Positions 5,164-10,592 of a stretch of 10,592 nt of DNA are shown here, piece after piece (the first letter of the stretch is position 1; each line of letters opens with the position of its first letter). The stretch comes from a bacterium. GTDB taxonomy: Bacteria > Patescibacteriota > Minisyncoccia > Phycocordibacterales > Phycocordibacteraceae. Location: the NCBI GenBank assembly GCA_021813835.1, contig JAKAJJ010000015.1, positions 1-10,592 on the forward strand, read 5' to 3'. The position numbers and the translations under genes were made by a program. The notes under the pieces were generated by a model that worked only from the letters and a program-made list of their open reading frames with translations, was not told where the DNA came from and did no database searches.

Positions 5164-5296
5164 GAATGAATCCCGTTAGAGGCCGTGACCCGCTCTATTT
5201 CCAGAATCATGATGGTCAGAACGAACGAGTCGGTATTATTGGCGGTAATGAACGGTCGGCCGCGCGAGAGCGCGACCTGCCTCTAACGGAATGAAT
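5164..5296. repeat. Direct repeat GAATGAAT flanking the inverted-repeat element (putative target-site duplication)
   Basis: GAATGAAT occurs at 5164-5171 and again at 5289-5296, immediately outside the inverted repeats (the first G of the right copy is also the last base of the right inverted repeat, so the duplication is 7 or 8 bp). The right copy contains the pilB start codon. Removing one copy and the element leaves TAA-ATGA-ATG, a 4-bp gap like the other operon junctions. Confidence 0.6.
5172..5289. mobile_element. MITE-like element with 11-bp terminal inverted repeats between the PilP-like gene and pilB
   Basis: CCGTTAGAGGC (5173-5183) and GCCTCTAACGG (5279-5289) are perfect inverted repeats enclosing 95 bp with no coding sequence. 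Just outside lies the direct repeat (A)ATGAAT. Inverted ends, a flanking duplication, no internal gene and placement in an otherwise tight operon are the marks of a small non-autonomous transposon. The inside can fold: CGCGC-GAGA-GCGCG (5261-5274) is a perfect stem with a GNRA-type tetraloop, and GGCCGTGACC (5181-5190) can pair with GGTCGGCC (5254-5261). A TATTAT at 5234-5239 could act as a -10, but no -35 is seen. A cis-acting structured RNA in the pilB leader is the alternative. No parent IS is recognised. Confidence 0.58.
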
Positions 5297-7066
5297 TTCC
5301 TCGGCCTTCTCGTCGACAAGGGGCTCCTCTCCGCGAAAGACCGCGCCGCGGTCGAGGCCGCCGTCGCCAAGAAGCAGCCCCTCGGCGCGGCGCTCGCCGA
5401 GCACGGCGTCGCGCTCGCGAACGCGCTTGCGGAAGCGGGGAAGGAATACGGGCTCCCGAGCCGTCTCCTCGGCGATCCGCCCGCCGCACAGGAGTCGTTC
5501 CGCTACATACCCATCGATTCCGCCCGCCACTACGGCTTCGTGCCGCTCGGCATCGCGGACGGCGCGCTCGAGGTCGGCATCACCGACCCCGACAACATCG
5601 AAGCGTTCGACGCCCTCCAGTTCATTTCCGGCCAGGCCGGCATCCCCTACAAGGTATTCCTCATCACGAAACAGGATTTCGAGCGCGTGCTCGAGGCCTA
5701 CCAGAACCTCTCGGGCGAAGTGGGGAAGGCGCTCTCCGAATACGAGACCGTCGCGAAGCCCCCGCCCGCCGCCGCTCCCGGGGAAGCCGCCGCCTCCGAA
5801 GACGAGGCCCTCAACCTTTCCGGCCCGTCGGAAACCCTCAAGGAAGATGCGCCGGTCACCAAAATCGTCTCGACCATCCTGCGGTACGCCATCGAGGGGC
5901 GCTCTTCCGACATCCATATCGAGCCGACGCCGCGCAAGACGCGCATCCGCTTCCGCGTCGACGGCGACCTCCATACCTCGCTCGAGCTGCCGGCGAAAAT
6001 GCACGACGCGGTCGTCGCGCGCGTCAAGATCCTCGCGCGCCTGCGCCTCGACGAGAAACGGAAGCCCCAGGACGGTCGTTTCTCGGCGATGGTCGACAAG
6101 CGCCGCATCGATTTCCGCGTCTCGACGTTCCCGACGGAGTACGGGGAGAAGGTCGTGATGCGCATCCTCGACCAGTCGGCCGCGACCGCGACCCTCGAAT
6201 CCGTCGGCTTTTCGGAATCCCAGCTCGCCCTGATACGCGATATGATGAAAGTCCCGTACGGCATCATCCTCATCGCCGGACCGACCGGCTCGGGCAAATC
6301 GACGACCCTGTTCGCGATGCTCTCCGAACTCGACCGCGAGACGCAGAACGTCGTCTCGCTCGAGGACCCGGTCGAGTACGAGATCCCCGGGGTGGCGCAA
6401 AGCCAGGTGCGCCCCGAGATCGACTACACGTTCGCCAACGGCCTCCGCTCCGTCCTGCGCCAGGACCCGGACGTCATTATGGTCGGCGAGATCCGCGACA
6501 AAGAAACCGCGGCGCTCGCCGTGCAGGCCGCGCTCACCGGCCACCTCGTCTTCTCCACCATCCACACGAATACCGCGACCGGCGCCATCCCGCGCCTCGT
6601 GGATATGGGCGTCGACTCGTTCCTCCTCGCGCCGACGCTCGTCGCCGTCATCGGCCAGCGCCTCGTGCGGAAGCTCTGCGACGGCGCGGGGAAACCCTTC
6701 CCGATCTCCGACAGCATCAAGGCGTTTCTCGACCGGGAGTTCGCCGACGTGCCGGAGAAGTACAGAAGCGCGCTGCCGCCCTTTAAGCAGTTCTACCGCG
6801 CGAGCCCGACGAAGGACTGCCCGAACGGCACGCGCGGGCGCACCGGCGTGTTCGAGATCCTGCGGATGAACAAGACGCTCGAGGAAGCGATACTGAAGGA
6901 CTCGACCGAGGAACACATCTACGCGACGGCGCGGGCGGGCGGCATGTTCACGATGCGGGAGGACGCCATCGTAAAAGCGCTCGCGGGCGAGATCCCGTTC
7001 GAGGAAATAAACACGCTCGGCGGCGAGCTTTCCCCGGGTACGGATACGGCCGAGGAATCCCCGTAG
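5291..7066 (+). CDS. pilB: PilB/GspE-type pilus extension ATPase
   Basis: A 591-residue hexameric motor ATPase that drives pilin polymerisation at the PilC platform. The N-terminal GspE_N/MshEN-like domain covers about residues 60-140 (FRYIPIDSARHYGFVPLG). The core ATPase has Walker A GPTGSGKST at 330-338 (Lys336), the Asp box VSLEDPVEYE near 355-365, Walker B DVIMVGEIR at 394-402 (Glu400), and the His box TGHLVFSTIHT at 416-426. PilB normally has two CxxC pairs binding zinc; here only Cys463 (KLCDGAG) and Cys510 (KDCPNG) remain, while RGRTGVFEIL after them is kept. The start is ATG 5291 inside the direct repeat of the upstream element; no Shine-Dalgarno precedes it. The receiver gene starts 14 bp after the stop. 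Confidence 0.96.
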   Translation: MNFLGLLVDKGLLSAKDRAAVEAAVAKKQPLGAALAEHGVALANALAEAGKEYGLPSRLLGDPPAAQESFRYIPIDSARHYGFVPLGIADGALEVGITDPDNIEAFDALQFISGQAGIPYKVFLITKQDFERVLEAYQNLSGEVGKALSEYETVAKPPPAAAPGEAAASEDEALNLSGPSETLKEDAPVTKIVSTILRYAIEGRSSDIHIEPTPRKTRIRFRVDGDLHTSLELPAKMHDAVVARVKILARLRLDEKRKPQDGRFSAMVDKRRIDFRVSTFPTEYGEKVVMRILDQSAATATLESVGFSESQLALIRDMMKVPYGIILIAGPTGSGKSTTLFAMLSELDRETQNVVSLEDPVEYEIPGVAQSQVRPEIDYTFANGLRSVLRQDPDVIMVGEIRDKETAALAVQAALTGHLVFSTIHTNTATGAIPRLVDMGVDSFLLAPTLVAVIGQRLVRKLCDGAGKPFPISDSIKAFLDREFADVPEKYRSALPPFKQFYRASPTKDCPNGTRGRTGVFEILRMNKTLEEAILKDSTEEHIYATARAGGMFTMREDAIVKALAGEIPFEEINTLGGELSPGTDTAEESP

Positions 7067-7072
7067 TATACT
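7067..7072 (+). promoter_or_regulatory. -10-like hexamer between pilB and the receiver gene
   Basis: TATACT begins directly after the pilB TAG and ends 8 nt before the ATG at 7081. It would start a leaderless or near-leaderless transcript covering the receiver, pilT and pilC. It is the same hexamer as before pilN. No good -35 is visible at 17-18 bp, and there is no Shine-Dalgarno. Confidence 0.45.
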
Positions 7073-7080
7073 GATGCGCA

Positions 7081-7473
7081 ATGGCATACCGCGTATACCT
7101 CGTCGATGACGACCGGTTCCTTCTCGACCTTTACGCCGTCAAGTTCAAGAACGCCGGCCACGACGTGACGACGTTTTCGAGCGGAGAAGAGCTCCTCGAC
7201 GCGCTCCGCAAGGGCGGCGCGGCGCCCGACGCCGTCCTCATCGACCTCATCATGCCGGGCATCGGCGGCTTCGGCGCGCTCGAAGCGATCCGGAAGGAAG
7301 GGCTCGCGAAAGGCGCGAAGATCATCATCCTGTCGAACCAGGGCCAGGACGCCGACGTCGAGAAGGCGAAAGAGTACAAGGCCGACGGCTACATCGTGAA
7401 GGCCTCGGCTATCCCCTCCGAAGTGCTTGCCGAGGCGTTGCGCATCATCGAGAGAGCCGCGCCGCGATCCTGA
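7081..7473 (+). CDS. Stand-alone CheY-like response regulator receiver protein
   Basis: A 130-residue single REC domain with all signature residues: the acidic pocket Asp9-Asp10-Asp11, phosphoacceptor Asp55 in VLIDLIMPG, the switch residue Ser85 in IIILSNQ, and Lys107 in GYIVKAS. There is no output domain, so it must act by protein contact, as CheY and PilG/PilH do. Its place between the extension ATPase and the retraction ATPase, 2 bp before pilT, suggests that phosphorylation steers the pilus motors (inference). No histidine kinase is in the window, so its phosphodonor is elsewhere or unknown. Length is normal for a receiver. Confidence 0.93.
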   Translation: MAYRVYLVDDDRFLLDLYAVKFKNAGHDVTTFSSGEELLDALRKGGAAPDAVLIDLIMPGIGGFGALEAIRKEGLAKGAKIIILSNQGQDADVEKAKEYKADGYIVKASAIPSEVLAEALRIIERAAPRS

Positions 7474-7475
7474 CC

Positions 7476-8534
7476 ATGACTATCGACAATCGCCTCGGAG
7501 AACTCCTCGATCTCGTCATCGCCCAAGGCGGCTCCGACCTCCACATTTTCGCCGGCGGCGCGCCGGTCATCCGGGTCGCCGGCGCGCTCATACCGATCGC
7601 GGAGCGCGCGCCGTTCACGAACGAGGAGACCGACGCGATGCTCAAGAGCATCGTGCCGCCGGAGCGCTGGAGCGTTTTCGAAGCGAGCCAGGGCATCGAC
7701 CTGTCCTACCCGTATAAGGAGTCGCGGTTCCGCGTCAACGGCTACCGCACGCAGGGCGCCACCGCGCTCGCGCTCCGGCTCATCCCGCACGCGATACGCA
7801 CCTTCTCCGAACTGAACCTTCCTCCCATCCTCGACGTCTTCACCCAGCGCGAGCAGGGCTTCTTCCTCGTCGTCGGCCCCGTGGGGCAGGGGAAATCGAC
7901 CACGCTCGCCGCGATGATCGACCGCATCAACCAGAGCCGCGCCGAGCACGTGCTCACCATCGAAGACCCGGTGGAGTACGTCTTCACCCCGAACAAGTCG
8001 CTCATCCACCAGCGCGAAATACACGTCGACGCGCCCGATTTCCATAGCGCGCTCCAGAACGCCTTCCGCGAGGACGTCGACGTGCTCATGGTCGGCGAAA
8101 TGCGCGATTACGAGACCATATCGGCGGCGGTGACCGCCGCCGAGACCGGCCACCTCGTCCTCTCCACGCTCCACACGAACAACGCCGCGCAGACCATCGA
8201 CCGCATCATCGATATGTTCCCGGCCGAACAGCAGGACCAGGTGCGCGTGCAGCTCGCGGGATCTTTGGCGGGAATCTTTTCCCAGCGGCTCATCCCGCGC
8301 GTCTCGGGCGGGCTCATTCCGGCGTACGAGCTCCTCATCAACAACAACGCGGTCGCGAACCTCATCCGCGAGGCGCAGACCCACGAGATCAGCGCCGTCA
8401 TCCAGACTTCCTCGCAGGAGGGGATGATCGACATGGACCGCATGCTCGCCGACCTCGTGCGGCGCGGCGAGGTGACGGTCGAACACGCCTACGAGCACGC
8501 GATGGATCCGAAGACCTTCGAGCACTACCTCTAG
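7476..8534 (+). CDS. pilT: PilT-type pilus retraction ATPase
   Basis: A 352-residue hexameric ATPase of the PilT/PilU group, which depolymerises the pilus. An N-terminal PAS-like domain (about 1-100) starts with LLDLVIAQGGSDLHI, the conserved PilT opening. Walker A is GPVGQGKST at 134-142 (Lys140), a variant of the usual GPTGSGKST. The Asp box is LTIEDPVEYVF, Walker B is VDVLMVGEMRD, and the His box is TGHLVLSTLHTNNA. The C-terminal part contains NNAVANLIREAQTHEI, matching the AIRNLIRE motif needed for PilT retraction. Length is normal. It starts 2 bp after the receiver stop and ends 4 bp before pilC. PilU cannot be excluded, but no second copy is present. Confidence 0.95.
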   Translation: MTIDNRLGELLDLVIAQGGSDLHIFAGGAPVIRVAGALIPIAERAPFTNEETDAMLKSIVPPERWSVFEASQGIDLSYPYKESRFRVNGYRTQGATALALRLIPHAIRTFSELNLPPILDVFTQREQGFFLVVGPVGQGKSTTLAAMIDRINQSRAEHVLTIEDPVEYVFTPNKSLIHQREIHVDAPDFHSALQNAFREDVDVLMVGEMRDYETISAAVTAAETGHLVLSTLHTNNAAQTIDRIIDMFPAEQQDQVRVQLAGSLAGIFSQRLIPRVSGGLIPAYELLINNNAVANLIREAQTHEISAVIQTSSQEGMIDMDRMLADLVRRGEVTVEHAYEHAMDPKTFEHYL

Positions 8535-8538
8535 CGCC

Positions 8539-9744
8539 ATGCTCTTCACCTACCACGCCATCGACCAGGACGGGCACGAGCGCGACGGGACCATCGAGGC
8601 GCCCTCGCAGGAAGTCGCGGTCGCGGCGCTCCAGCGGCGCAACCTCGTGATCTCGGCCATCGAATCCGGGGAGAAAAAATCGCTCCTCGACATCGAGTTC
8701 TCGCTTTTCAACCGCGTTTCGAACAAGGAAGTCGTCATCCTCTCGCGGCAGATCGCGACGCTGTTCGAGGCGCAGGTTCCCGCGCTGCGCATCTTCCGCC
8801 TCCTCGCCGCCGAAGTCGACAACCGGCGCCTCGCCGACGTCCTCTCGACGGTGGCGGACGACCTCCAGGGCGGCAGCCCCATCAGCAAGGCGCTCGCGCG
8901 CCACCCGAAGGTCTTCACGACCTTTTACGTGAATATGGTGCGCGCCGGCGAAGAGTCGGGCAAGCTCTCGGAGACTTTCTCCTACCTCGCCGATTACCTC
9001 GACCGCTCCTACGACGTCCTCAGCAAGGCCGAGAACGCCCTCATCTACCCGATATTCGTCATCGCGGTCTTCTTCGGCGTGATGGCGCTTATGCTCACCC
9101 TCGTCATCCCCAAGATCAGCGCCGTCCTCCTCGATTCCGGCCAGGCGATCCCGATCTATACGCAGATCGTCATCGGCTTCTCCGGTTTCCTCGTCAACTA
9201 CGGGATCTTCATCGTCATCGCGCTCATCGGGTTCGGCTTCTACGCCTGGCAGCTCGGGAAGACCGAGCGCGGCAAGCTCGTCCTCGACAAATTGAAGCTC
9301 ACCGTCCCCTACGTCGGCGACCTGTACCGAAAGCTCTACCTCTCGCGCATCGCGGACAATTTCGCGACGATGCTCCTCTCCGGCGTGCCGGTCATCGAAG
9401 CGCTCGATATCTCCGCGTCGGTCGTCGGCAACGCCGCCTACGCGGCCGTCCTCACGGAGGTGGGCGCGGACGTGAAAGGCGGCTCGTCCATCTCCGACGC
9501 CCTCGGCAAGCACCCCGAGATACCGGGCATTATGGTGGCGATGACGAAAGTGGGCGAGGAGACCGGCGAGCTCGGCAAGATCCTCACGACGCTCGCGAAA
9601 TTTTACAGCCGCGAGGTGACGAACGCCGTCGACACCCTCGTCGGCCTCATCGAGCCGGTGATGATCGTGCTGCTCGGTCTCGGCGTCGGCATCCTCCTCG
9701 CCGCCATCCTGCTCCCGATCTACAACCTCGCCGGCGCGATCTAG
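8539..9744 (+). CDS. pilC: PilC/GspF-type inner-membrane platform protein
   Basis: A 401-residue polytopic membrane protein. The N-terminus MLFTYHAIDQDGHERDGTIEA is the standard GspF opening, followed by two GspF cytoplasmic four-helix domains. The first includes LSRQIATLFEAQVPALRIFRLL and MVRAGEESGKLSETF, the second LSRIADNFATMLLSGVPVIEALD and MTKVGEETGELGKIL; the paired (V/A)GEE(S/T)G motifs are diagnostic. Membrane segments lie at about 170-193, 210-237 and 370-396. PilC is the base on which the PilB and PilT motors turn to add or remove pilins. It is the last gene of the motor block; 121 bp with hairpins and a new promoter separate it from the pilins. Confidence 0.96.
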   Translation: MLFTYHAIDQDGHERDGTIEAPSQEVAVAALQRRNLVISAIESGEKKSLLDIEFSLFNRVSNKEVVILSRQIATLFEAQVPALRIFRLLAAEVDNRRLADVLSTVADDLQGGSPISKALARHPKVFTTFYVNMVRAGEESGKLSETFSYLADYLDRSYDVLSKAENALIYPIFVIAVFFGVMALMLTLVIPKISAVLLDSGQAIPIYTQIVIGFSGFLVNYGIFIVIALIGFGFYAWQLGKTERGKLVLDKLKLTVPYVGDLYRKLYLSRIADNFATMLLSGVPVIEALDISASVVGNAAYAAVLTEVGADVKGGSSISDALGKHPEIPGIMVAMTKVGEETGELGKILTTLAKFYSREVTNAVDTLVGLIEPVMIVLLGLGVGILLAAILLPIYNLAGAI

Positions 9745-9768
9745 GGCGCGCTCCCGCTCGCGCGGCGG

Positions 9769-9797
9769 GCGCCGAGGCGCGGCCGATTTTTACGGCC
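9769..9797 (+). terminator. Possible terminator hairpins after pilC
   Basis: GCGC-CGAG-GCGC (9769-9780) is followed at once by GGCCG-ATTTTTA-CGGCC (9781-9797), two stacked perfect stems 25-53 bp after the pilC stop. The T run is in the loop of the second stem, not after it, so intrinsic termination is uncertain. Position at the end of the motor genes favours an end or processing signal. Confidence 0.33.
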
Positions 9798-9812
9798 TTA
9801 TCCACACCCCCG

Positions 9813-9841
9813 TTCCCTCCGGCGCCCGCATAGAGTACAAT
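9813..9841 (+). promoter_or_regulatory. Candidate promoter of the pilin genes
   Basis: TACAAT at 9836-9841 (five of six matches) with TTCCCT at 9813-9818 (three of six) at 17 bp. The start point would be near 9848, giving an 18-nt AT-rich 5' UTR without a Shine-Dalgarno. A separate promoter fits the higher expression pilins need relative to the motor genes. Confidence 0.5.
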
Positions 9842-9865
9842 TTACGCATTAACTGCATATCAACT

Positions 9866-10405
9866 ATGTATAAAAATCGTTTCCGTGGTTCCACTACCCA
9901 GCGAGCCGAGCGGCGAGTGTCCGTCTTCGGATATTCGTCCGAGGCGAGCGCCGGCGGAGCAAAAGCCCGAAGGGCTTTTACCCTCATCGAACTGCTCGTC
10001 GTCATCGCCATCATCGGCATCCTCTCGGCGGTCGTCCTCGCGTCTCTGAACACGGCGCGCTCGAAAGGAAACGATGCGGCCATCCAGTCCGATCTCTCCA
10101 CCATCCAGACGGAGGCCGAGATCTACTACGGCGGCTTGGGGAACAACTCCTACGGCATAAGCGCATCCACCTGCACGACGGCCGGCAGCATGTTCGTCGT
10201 GGATACCGTCATCGCCAATGCTATCAGTGGCGCGGATTCCGCGAACGGCGCGGCCGCGGCGATGGTCTGCAACTCGACCGCGACGGCCTATGCCGTGTCC
10301 TCGCCGCTCACGAGCACGACCGGCTACTGGTGCGTCGATTCCACGGGCGTCGCGGGCAAGCGCGCGACCGCGCTCGGCACCGCGACCGCGTGCCCGGCGA
10401 CCTAG
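9866..10405 (+). CDS. Type IV prepilin with a long 37-residue leader and Ala at the cleavage site
   Basis: A 179-residue prepilin. The leader is 37 residues, far longer than the usual 6-25, and full of Arg and Ser. The class III signal is RRA/FTLIELLVVIAIIGIL with cleavage between Ala37 and Phe38 and the invariant Glu at +5 (Glu42). The -1 residue is Ala where prepilin peptidases prefer Gly. The hydrophobic N-terminal helix (38-61) ends in SLNTARSKGNDAAIQSDL, then a small Thr/Ser/Ala/Gly-rich globular domain follows, with Cys103, 135, 156 and 176 that may form two disulfides. Residues 7-48 are encoded by a 127-bp repeat shared with the next gene. Whether it is the major or a minor pilin is unknown; closeness to the motor genes and its own promoter favour a main subunit. 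Confidence 0.93.
   Translation: MYKNRFRGSTTQRAERRVSVFGYSSEASAGGAKARRAFTLIELLVVIAIIGILSAVVLASLNTARSKGNDAAIQSDLSTIQTEAEIYYGGLGNNSYGISASTCTTAGSMFVVDTVIANAISGADSANGAAAAMVCNSTATAYAVSSPLTSTTGYWCVDSTGVAGKRATALGTATACPAT
9884..10010 (+). repeat. 127-bp perfect direct repeat, copy 1 (pilin leader and helix start)
   Basis: Every base from 9884 to 10010 is identical to 10466-10592 (offset 582). It begins at a codon boundary (Arg-Gly-Ser) in both genes and encodes leader residues 7-37 plus the first 11 residues of the mature helix. It contains two hairpins: 9925-9931/9938-9944, and 9961-9968/9972-9979. Confidence 0.97.
9961..9979 (+). other. Terminator-shaped hairpin over the prepilin cleavage site, copy 1
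   Basis: AAAAGCCC-GAA-GGGCTTTT is a perfect 8-bp stem with a 3-nt loop, flanked by A and T runs like a bidirectional intrinsic terminator. It lies inside the coding sequence for Lys-Ala-Arg-Arg-Ala-Phe. A translating ribosome would prevent it from forming. Confidence 0.6.
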
Positions 10406-10441
10406 TTTGACCGCCTAATCGCACTAACTCGCATCAATCAC

Positions 10442-10592
10442 ATGAACCGAAACAGACCCACCGCGCGTGGTTCCACTACCCAGCGAGCCGAGCGGCGAGT
10501 GTCCGTCTTCGGATATTCGTCCGAGGCGAGCGCCGGCGGAGCAAAAGCCCGAAGGGCTTTTACCCTCATCGAACTGCTCGTCGTCATCGCCA
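10442..10592 (+). CDS. Second type IV prepilin, 5' part only (runs off the window)
   Basis: ATG 10442 opens 50 codons to the window end. The first eight codons (MNRNRPTA) differ from the first pilin (MYKNRF); from Arg-Gly-Ser onward it is identical through RRA/FTLIELLVVIA, with predicted cleavage after Ala39. It starts 37 bp after the stop of the first pilin with no good promoter between, so it is probably co-transcribed. The 5' UTR (CGCACTAACTCGCAT) resembles that of the first pilin (CGCATTAACTGCAT), showing that the duplication covered the leader region too. The globular domain is unseen, so it may be a variant subunit, a minor pilin or a silent copy. Confidence 0.9.
   Translation, partial: MNRNRPTARGSTTQRAERRVSVFGYSSEASAGGAKARRAFTLIELLVVIA
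10466..10592 (+). repeat. 127-bp perfect direct repeat, copy 2 (truncated by window end)
   Basis: Identical to 9884-10010; its right boundary is unknown because the window ends inside it. The base just before it differs between copies (C at 9883, G at 10465), so the left boundary is sharp. The same cleavage-site hairpin is at 10543-10561. Confidence 0.97.

Noticed and set aside
5172..5289. Known riboswitch class in the pilB leader
   Set aside because: I could not match the sequence to any riboswitch core such as the GEMM cyclic-di-GMP type; the flanking direct repeats favour an insertion.
9884..10592. CRISPR-like array
   Set aside because: There are only two copies, 127 bp or longer, spaced 582 bp apart and in coding phase within pilin genes; this is a gene-associated repeat.

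Overview
The window is GC-rich (around two thirds G+C by eye, not counted) and tightly packed, and is dominated by a type IV pilus (T4P) machine of the kind found in Candidate Phyla Radiation / Patescibacteria, most likely a Parcubacteria-type lineage. That placement is inference. It rests on the gene content and order (comF beside pilM-pilN-pilO-small membrane protein-pilB-pilT-pilC-pilins), the PilT P-loop variant GPVGQGKST, the short PilN and PilO proteins, the absence of PilQ or any other outer-membrane component here, and the near absence of Shine-Dalgarno sequences. TGA serves as an ordinary stop, so this is not a lineage that reads TGA as glycine.

Left part (1-2469). The window opens in the last 40 codons of an insertion-sequence transposase. 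Next comes a P-loop kinase-like gene with two candidate promoters and a clear rho-independent terminator. A minus-strand tRNA-Ser(GCU) follows. Then come two minus-strand genes: an unrecognised 177-residue protein with the only textbook Shine-Dalgarno sequence in the window and its own terminator, and comF, which begins only 17 bp from pilM and diverges from it.

Pilus cluster (2487-9744). PilM (actin-like cytoplasmic ring), PilN and PilO (inner-membrane alignment proteins), a 102-residue membrane protein in the position of PilP, PilB (extension ATPase), a stand-alone CheY-like receiver, PilT (retraction ATPase) and PilC (platform protein) lie on the plus strand with mostly 2-14 bp spacing or overlap. 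The exception is a 129 bp gap before pilB. It holds an element with 11-bp terminal inverted repeats flanked by a 7-8 bp direct repeat, best read as a small non-autonomous transposon (MITE-like) whose target duplication contains the pilB start codon.

Pilin cassette (9866-end). A complete type IV pilin is followed by a second one cut by the window edge. Their 5' coding parts share 127 identical bases, encoding most of an unusually long prepilin leader and the start of the N-terminal helix, while their first codons and 5' UTRs differ. A terminator-shaped hairpin lies exactly over the prepilin cleavage site in both copies.

Regulation. Several genes (kinase, pilM, pilN, receiver) have a -10-like hexamer only 6-9 nt before the start codon and no Shine-Dalgarno, which suggests leaderless or near-leaderless transcripts and several internal promoters in the pilus cluster.
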